Shown here: positions 5,534 through 9,456 of the stretch, one piece after another
How the letters are laid out: each line of letters starts with the position of its first letter
Position numbering within the stretch: position 1 is the stretch's first letter
Source of the DNA: Gammaproteobacteria bacterium
GTDB lineage: Bacteria > Pseudomonadota > Gammaproteobacteria > Pseudomonadales > Azotimanducaceae_A
Direction of reading: 5' to 3'
NCBI GenBank assembly: GCA_028819775.1
Contig: JAPPKV010000284.1
Coordinates: 1-9,456 of the forward strand
DNA: 9,456 bases
The notes under the pieces: generated by a model
What the model saw: only the letters and a program-made list of their open reading frames with translations
Told to the model about the DNA's origin: nothing
Database searches by the model: none
Program-made: the position numbers and the translations under genes

Positions 5534-7893
5534 TGAAACGTCCCATCCTCACAACCTCCCTCGGCCTACTGGCCACTGGTGTGGTGTTCGCGATACCTGT
5601 CGCGATCGTTTCGTGCAGCACGACCGACGCCGCTCGTGTCCCCCCGCCCGCTGAGCCGGAACCCGCGGTGCCCGTTGCCGTGTCTCTACCGTCCCCTCCA
5701 CGGGAGGCGAGTCCACCGAATGTGTCCGTGGAAAAGGCACCGGAGCTGTGGATCATCGCGCAACCGCCGTCCGATCCCGCGGCCGACGGCGAAGAAAAAG
5801 TCATCGTGACCGGTTCGTTCATCCGCCGGGGCAACTTCGATATGCCGGCAGCGTCCGAGGTGATTGACGAGCTTGACCTTGAATCTGCGGCGACACCGGA
5901 CGTAGGTGACGTCCTCTTTGACAGCACATTCCAGAAAGGTGTTAGTGCTAGCGCCGGGCGGGCTAAACCACTGGCGCAGCCCCAGTCGAGGTTCAGCGAC
6001 AAAGCGTCATCCACGCCCGGAGGCAACACTCTGGACATGCGCCATGCCCCGGGATCGGGAGCGATGCTGGCGGGCTTCCCATCCCCGGGCAAGCCCGAAC
6101 GCACCCGCTTCATACCGCTCCCTCTGAAGCACACTGCAGTCGATGCGGCCATCAACGGCTACATCGGCACCGTCAACGTCAAGCAGGCCTACGAGAACCC
6201 CTACGACACCAAGATCGAGGCCGTGTACGTGTTCCCGCTGCCCGAAAAGGCCGCCGTGAGCGAGTTCCTGATGGTGATCGGCGATCGTACGATCCGCGGC
6301 ATCCTGCGCGAGAAGGAAGAGGCGGTAGCCATCTACCGGGAAGCCCGCAGGCAGGGCTACCAGGCAAGCCTCCTGGTGCAGCGCCGGCCCAACATCTTCG
6401 AGCAGAAGGTCGCCAACATCGAGCCCGGCAAGGCCATCGACATCGACATCACCTATTTCCACACCTTGGCCTACAAGGACGGCTGGTATTCGTTCGTCTT
6501 CCCGACCGTGGTCGGCCCCCGCTACAACCCGCCGGGATACCCGGACCCGGTCGATGCGGTGCCGCGCGGCCACGGCTCGAGCGGGGCGGGCACAACCGTT
6601 GAGTACCTGCGTCCCGAGGAGCGCTCCGGGCACGACATAAGCATCAACGTAAGGCTCGATGCGGGTGTCGAGATCGAGGACGTGAAGGCCTCGCACGGGG
6701 TCGACGTGTCCCGCGACGGCGAACGAGCCGCCGTGGTCAAACTCAAGAACCAATCGACGCTGCCCAACCGCGACTTCGTACTCGACTTCCGCGTCGCGGG
6801 CGAGCGTCTTAAATCGAACCTGTTGACCCACCGCGATCCCGAAACGGGCGAGGGTTACTTTACCCTGATGATCATTCCGCCCAAGGACTCGGCCTTGGTG
6901 CCGCGTCAAGCCATGGAGATGGTCTTCGTTCTCGATTGCTCGGGCTCCATGCAGGGCAGTCCGCTGCGGCAGGCCAAGGACGCGGTGCTGGTGGCGTTGG
7001 ACCGGCTCGGTGCCAATGACACGTTCCAGATCATCCGTTTCTCGGACACGGCGAGCCAGTTCGGCACGAAACCAGTACTCGCCACCGATCGGAACCTGAC
7101 CGCGGCGCGCAATTACGTATCCGGACTTCGCGCGAATGGCGGCACCGAGATGATCAACGGCGTCAGGGCCTCACTGGATTTCCCCCACGACCCATCGCGC
7201 TACCGGTTCGTCACCTTCATGACCGACGGCTACATCGGCAACGAGCGCGACATCCTGGCCGCGGTGCACGACCGCATCGGCGCCGCGCGCATCTTCAGCT
7301 TCGGTGTCGGCAATTCGGTCAACCGCTACCTGATGGAGCGCATGGCGGAAGCGGGGCGCGGCGTGGTCGCCTATCTCGGCTTGAACGATTCGGCGCGCGA
7401 CGTGATGGACGACTTCTTCGCCCGCGTCAGCCGCCCGGCGCTGACCGACGTCGAGATCGACTGGGGCGGGATGGCCGTGACGGATGTCTATCCGCGTACG
7501 CTGCCCGACCTCTTCGTCGGTCGGCCGTTGGTGATCACCGGCAAATACGCCGGGGACCGGAAAGCGATTCAGGTCCTCGGTTCATCGGGCGGTGAGCGCC
7601 TCACGTTGATGACGGCCTTGGACGTTGACGGCAACGCCGGCTCGTCGCTCGCCAAGGTCTGGGCGCGCCTCCGAATTGCCGACCTGGCCAACCGCCTGAC
7701 CAGGGCGGGCGATCCCTACGGCGAGCTTGGCGACGCCATCCGCAACACCGCGCTTCGCTACCAGTTGGTGTCGAACTACACGTCTTTCGTCGCGGTGGAC
7801 TCGTCGCACAAGACGGCGGGCGACCACGGCGTGACGGTACACCAAGGCGTCCCGGTACCGGATGGGGTTCGCTACGAAACGACCGTGGACTGA
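5530..7893 (+). CDS. VIT and von Willebrand factor A domain lipoprotein with a TonB-receptor-like N-terminal segment
   Basis: A 787-residue envelope protein. An N-terminal signal ends in AIVSC (Cys29), an acceptable though non-ideal lipobox. A Pro-rich linker follows (about 37-65). Residues 88-140 (EEKVIVTGSFIRRGNFD, then VIDELDLESAATPDVGDVL) resemble the start of TonB-dependent receptors. The VIT domain spans about 192-320 (VNVKQAYENPYDTKIEAVYVFPLP). The VWA domain spans about 462-640 with a complete metal site: DCSGSM (Asp469, Ser471, Ser473), Thr539 in GGTE and Asp566 in MTDG. The C-terminal part (about 641-787) ends in YTSFVAVD and VPVPDGV, usual for VIT/VWA proteins. No LPXTG sorting signal is present. 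The intact metal site implies metal-dependent binding of a protein ligand. ATG ATG at 5530/5533 follows GAGGGA (5521-5526); spacing favours the second. Confidence 0.9.
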   Translation: MMKRPILTTSLGLLATGVVFAIPVAIVSCSTTDAARVPPPAEPEPAVPVAVSLPSPPREASPPNVSVEKAPELWIIAQPPSDPAADGEEKVIVTGSFIRRGNFDMPAASEVIDELDLESAATPDVGDVLFDSTFQKGVSASAGRAKPLAQPQSRFSDKASSTPGGNTLDMRHAPGSGAMLAGFPSPGKPERTRFIPLPLKHTAVDAAINGYIGTVNVKQAYENPYDTKIEAVYVFPLPEKAAVSEFLMVIGDRTIRGILREKEEAVAIYREARRQGYQASLLVQRRPNIFEQKVANIEPGKAIDIDITYFHTLAYKDGWYSFVFPTVVGPRYNPPGYPDPVDAVPRGHGSSGAGTTVEYLRPEERSGHDISINVRLDAGVEIEDVKASHGVDVSRDGERAAVVKLKNQSTLPNRDFVLDFRVAGERLKSNLLTHRDPETGEGYFTLMIIPPKDSALVPRQAMEMVFVLDCSGSMQGSPLRQAKDAVLVALDRLGANDTFQIIRFSDTASQFGTKPVLATDRNLTAARNYVSGLRANGGTEMINGVRASLDFPHDPSRYRFVTFMTDGYIGNERDILAAVHDRIGAARIFSFGVGNSVNRYLMERMAEAGRGVVAYLGLNDSARDVMDDFFARVSRPALTDVEIDWGGMAVTDVYPRTLPDLFVGRPLVITGKYAGDRKAIQVLGSSGGERLTLMTALDVDGNAGSSLAKVWARLRIADLANRLTRAGDPYGELGDAIRNTALRYQLVSNYTSFVAVDSSHKTAGDHGVTVHQGVPVPDGVRYETTVD

Positions 7894-7900
7894 CGCCCCA

Positions 7901-8191
7901 ATGCGCGTCGCGTTGGTTTGTGCGGTTTGCCTGGTCGCGTTGGCGGCCTGCATGAACCGCTTATTCGGTGAAGACCCGGACAGCTACCGAACCATGTCCT
8001 GCGACGAACTGATGGAACACCTCGCCGCCTTCGACCAGAAGGTCAAGGAAGCCATGGCGGAGTTGGCAGAGCACGGCCAGAGTGCGGAGCGGCAGCAAGC
8101 GGTGCGCCGCCGGTTGCGCGAAGAGTCCCAGGACCTTGTCCGGGAGATTGGCCGGCGCTGCCCCGTGATGGTGGAACCCAGGATCCTGTAG
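7901..8191 (+). CDS. Small predicted lipoprotein, function unknown
   Basis: A 96-residue product starting at ATG 7901, 7 nt after the VIT/VWA stop. A textbook lipobox LAAC (14-17, Cys17) ends a short signal peptide, so the mature part should be lipid-anchored. The rest is mostly charged helix (about 35-85; KVKEAMAELAEH, then RRRLREESQDLVREIGRRC) with coiled-coil character and two cysteines (Cys34 and Cys85 by count) that could pair. I do not recognise the family. The gene appears to be the last of the ECF cluster. Its TAG stop (8189-8191) lies inside the palindromic repeat, so the element has trimmed or set the reading-frame end. An in-frame ATG at 7862 would overlap the preceding gene and spoil the signal peptide. 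Confidence 0.75.
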   Translation: MRVALVCAVCLVALAACMNRLFGEDPDSYRTMSCDELMEHLAAFDQKVKEAMAELAEHGQSAERQQAVRRRLREESQDLVREIGRRCPVMVEPRIL

Positions 8192-8213
8192 GGGACGGGC
8201 TTGTCCCGTCCCG
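8188..8213. repeat. Palindromic dispersed repeat, copy 2
   Basis: Identical over 26 nt to 2192-2217, with the same GGGACGGG/CCCGTCCC stem and CTTGT loop. It lies between the convergent small lipoprotein and PhyH genes. Bases 8189-8191 are the stop codon of the former. The flank continues with GC-rich sequence (8213-8220) but lacks the two extra hairpins seen after copy 1. Confidence 0.8.
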
Positions 8214-8232
8214 CGCCGGCTCCCGAACCTCT

Positions 8233-8988
8233 CTAAGAACGCAAGCGGAAGTCGTTCTCTCCAGATCGGTCGATACCGCGCATGAGGTAGAGAGTGCGCT
8301 CCGACATGGCGAGCGGGCCTCCCCGTCGACCGTCGGCGAGGTCGCGTCGATAGACCGACGTGGTCGGCATGTAGCGCAGCGTCATGCCGCGCCGGGGCTT
8401 GCCGGACCGGTTGGGTTCCGAGCCGTGGATTAGGAAGATGTCATGCAGCGAGACCTGGCCCGCTTCAAGCACGATGTCCCGGGCGGTGGTTTCATCGAAT
8501 TCGCCGGCGCGGAGTTCCAGCGGCAGGCTCAAACCCTCGGCCCCGTTGAAGTCGTGCTGTCCGAGTTCGCGACGCCGGTGCGATCCGGGGATCACGCGCA
8601 GACAGCCGTTCTCCGTCGTGGCCGCGTCGACGGCAATCCACACCGAGCAGGTCGCCAGCGGCCGGATGGGCCAATACTCGCCGTCCTGATGCCAAGGCGT
8701 CTTGGTGCCGACGCGGGCCGGTTTGGCGAAGAAGCTCGAGTTCCACAACGCGAAATCCGGGCCGATCAGCTGCTCGACCATGTCGAGAATCCCGGGGATG
8801 CGAGCGATGTTCAGGAAACCCGTGTCGAAGGCGAGCACGGCCGGACAGTAGTCGGAGAACTCCGGATGTCTGGCAAGTAGGCTGTCGTGATTGGCGCGAA
8901 TGTCGTCGAGCACCTCGTTGTCAAGCCGGAAGTCCGGAATGACGTAGCCGTCGGTGTGGTAGTGCTCGATTTCGTCGGTGCCAAGCAT
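8233..8988 (-). CDS. Phytanoyl-CoA dioxygenase (PhyH) family protein, second paralogue
   Basis: A 251-residue Fe(II)/2-oxoglutarate oxygenase. The metal triad is His100-x-Asp102 (PWHQDGEYW) and His188 (LIHGSEPN). Arg199/Arg200 in RRGMTLRYMPT is the likely 2-oxoglutarate contact. Further family marks are HTDGYVIPDF near the start, SVWIAVDAATTENGCL and RVIPGSH. The WHQD and SGKPRRGMTLRYMP wording is typical of bacterial PhyH proteins that hydroxylate small molecules; ectoine hydroxylase also belongs to this superfamily, but nothing here singles out ectoine. The ATG at 8988 follows GGAGG (complement of 8996-9000) with 7-nt spacing, so the start is firm. It converges on the ECF cluster and is separated from the P-domain gene upstream by 62 nt. 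Substrate unknown. Confidence 0.9.
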   Translation of the reverse strand: MLGTDEIEHYHTDGYVIPDFRLDNEVLDDIRANHDSLLARHPEFSDYCPAVLAFDTGFLNIARIPGILDMVEQLIGPDFALWNSSFFAKPARVGTKTPWHQDGEYWPIRPLATCSVWIAVDAATTENGCLRVIPGSHRRRELGQHDFNGAEGLSLPLELRAGEFDETTARDIVLEAGQVSLHDIFLIHGSEPNRSGKPRRGMTLRYMPTTSVYRRDLADGRRGGPLAMSERTLYLMRGIDRSGENDFRLRS

Positions 8989-8995
8989 GCGTTCG

Positions 8996-9000
8996 CCTCC
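8996..9000 (-). promoter_or_regulatory. Ribosome binding site of the minus-strand PhyH gene
   Basis: GGAGG on the minus strand stands 7 nt before the ATG at 8988, a near-ideal Shine-Dalgarno. Confidence 0.7.
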
Positions 9001-9050
9001 GGTGCGGGGAACGAGACTACCCGCAATGGCCCTGCGTTTACACGCTCAAC

Positions 9051-9456
9051 CTAGGGATGGGTTCCCAGGGCGAACGTGAGTCTCCATTCGTTGAGGGTAC
9101 CCTCGTCCTCCGCCGCGGCATCGACGACCCGGAGCACCCACTCCCCGTTGGGCGACTCGCCGTAGAAGGCATTGCTCAGGAGATCCCAGTTGAGATCGGC
9201 ATTGCCCGCGAGGGCGTCGTTGAAGATCGGGTTCAGAATGCTCTCGGTGCCGGAGGGAGAGGTGAGGTGAATGCCGAGATCGTTGGTCTGCGGGTGGGTG
9301 ATGCTGACATGCAGGGTGACGGCTTCGATGTCGGCATCGTCCGCGAGGCCCTCGACGGCGAGCATCTGGCTAACGCCGCTGCCGTCGTTGTCAGGAATGG
9401 ACGCCGCGTCGGCCTGTTCGAAAGGCTCGGTCTCCACCAACGTGCCAAGGCTGTCC
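9051..9456 (-). CDS. C-terminal fragment with a proprotein-convertase P domain (5' end outside window)
   Basis: The frame is open to the right edge, so only the last 134 or so codons are seen. They form a P/Homo B domain: IPDNDGSGVSQML at the start, then VTLHVSITHPQTNDLGIHLTSPSGT, then a NAFYGESPNGEWVLRVVD core, ending NEWRLTFALG. P domains sit after the catalytic domain of subtilisin/kexin-like proteases, and also occur on other secreted bacterial proteases and surface proteins. The upstream part could be a protease or a long repeat protein. No sorting tail follows the domain; the protein stops a few residues later. The TTG at 9440 is not a credible start, because the frame continues upstream with the same character. 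Confidence 0.82.
   Translation of the reverse strand, partial: DSLGTLVETEPFEQADAASIPDNDGSGVSQMLAVEGLADDADIEAVTLHVSITHPQTNDLGIHLTSPSGTESILNPIFNDALAGNADLNWDLLSNAFYGESPNGEWVLRVVDAAAEDEGTLNEWRLTFALGTHP

Noticed and set aside
6007..6909. 300-codon open frame on the minus strand inside the VIT/VWA gene
   Set aside because: It lies wholly antisense to well-conserved VIT/VWA coding sequence. The translation is rich in Arg, Val and Asp without recognisable domains, typical of a mirror frame in GC-rich DNA.
7834..7893. Sortase sorting signal at the end of the VIT/VWA protein, as in marine proteobacterial sortase-target proteins
   Set aside because: The C-terminus ends VRYETTVD, with no LPXTG, no hydrophobic segment and no basic tail, and no sortase gene is nearby.

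Overview
This is a GC-rich stretch of bacterial chromosome with nine complete protein genes and two cut by the window edges. The gene content (TonB-family energy transducers, predicted lipoproteins, an ECF sigma factor, a VIT/VWA protein, phytanoyl-CoA dioxygenase-like oxygenases) suggests a Gram-negative proteobacterium, probably an uncultured marine or host-associated gammaproteobacterium. That placement is an inference from gene style; there is no rRNA or other phylogenetic marker here. I see no tRNA, rRNA, CRISPR array, transposase or phage gene.

Layout. (1) 2-2184, plus strand: the end of a protein with two tandem TonB C-terminal domains, a strong intrinsic terminator, a second TonB-family protein with a membrane anchor and Pro-rich linker, and a secreted TPR protein. 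(2) 2192-2260: a palindromic repeat followed by two more perfect hairpins, between convergent genes. (3) 2296-3195, minus strand: a short-chain dehydrogenase of the HSD17B4/multifunctional-enzyme-2 type. (4) 3253-8191, plus strand: a tightly packed run of six genes. They are a PhyH-family oxygenase, an ECF sigma factor, a small membrane protein with a dockerin-like calcium loop, a secreted cohesin-like protein, a large VIT/VWA lipoprotein and a small lipoprotein. The last five look like one functional unit. (5) 8188-8213: a second copy of the palindromic repeat, which supplies the stop codon of the small lipoprotein. (6) 8233-8988, minus strand: a second, divergent PhyH-family oxygenase. (7) 9051-9456, minus strand: the C-terminal part of a protein ending in a proprotein-convertase P domain.

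The most interesting part is the ECF-centred cluster at 4064-8191. The dockerin-like loop sits on the presumed periplasmic side of the putative anti-sigma protein, and the next gene, overlapping by 4 nt, encodes a cohesin-like fold. This suggests a non-cellulosomal cohesin-dockerin contact used for envelope sensing. The following VIT/VWA lipoprotein carries, before its VIT domain, a segment that reads like the start of a TonB-dependent receptor (VIVTGSFIRR, then a plug-like stretch). The window therefore also hints at cross-talk with TonB-type transducers, and TonB-family proteins lie about 2 kb upstream. These functional links are inferences from sequence resemblance and gene order.
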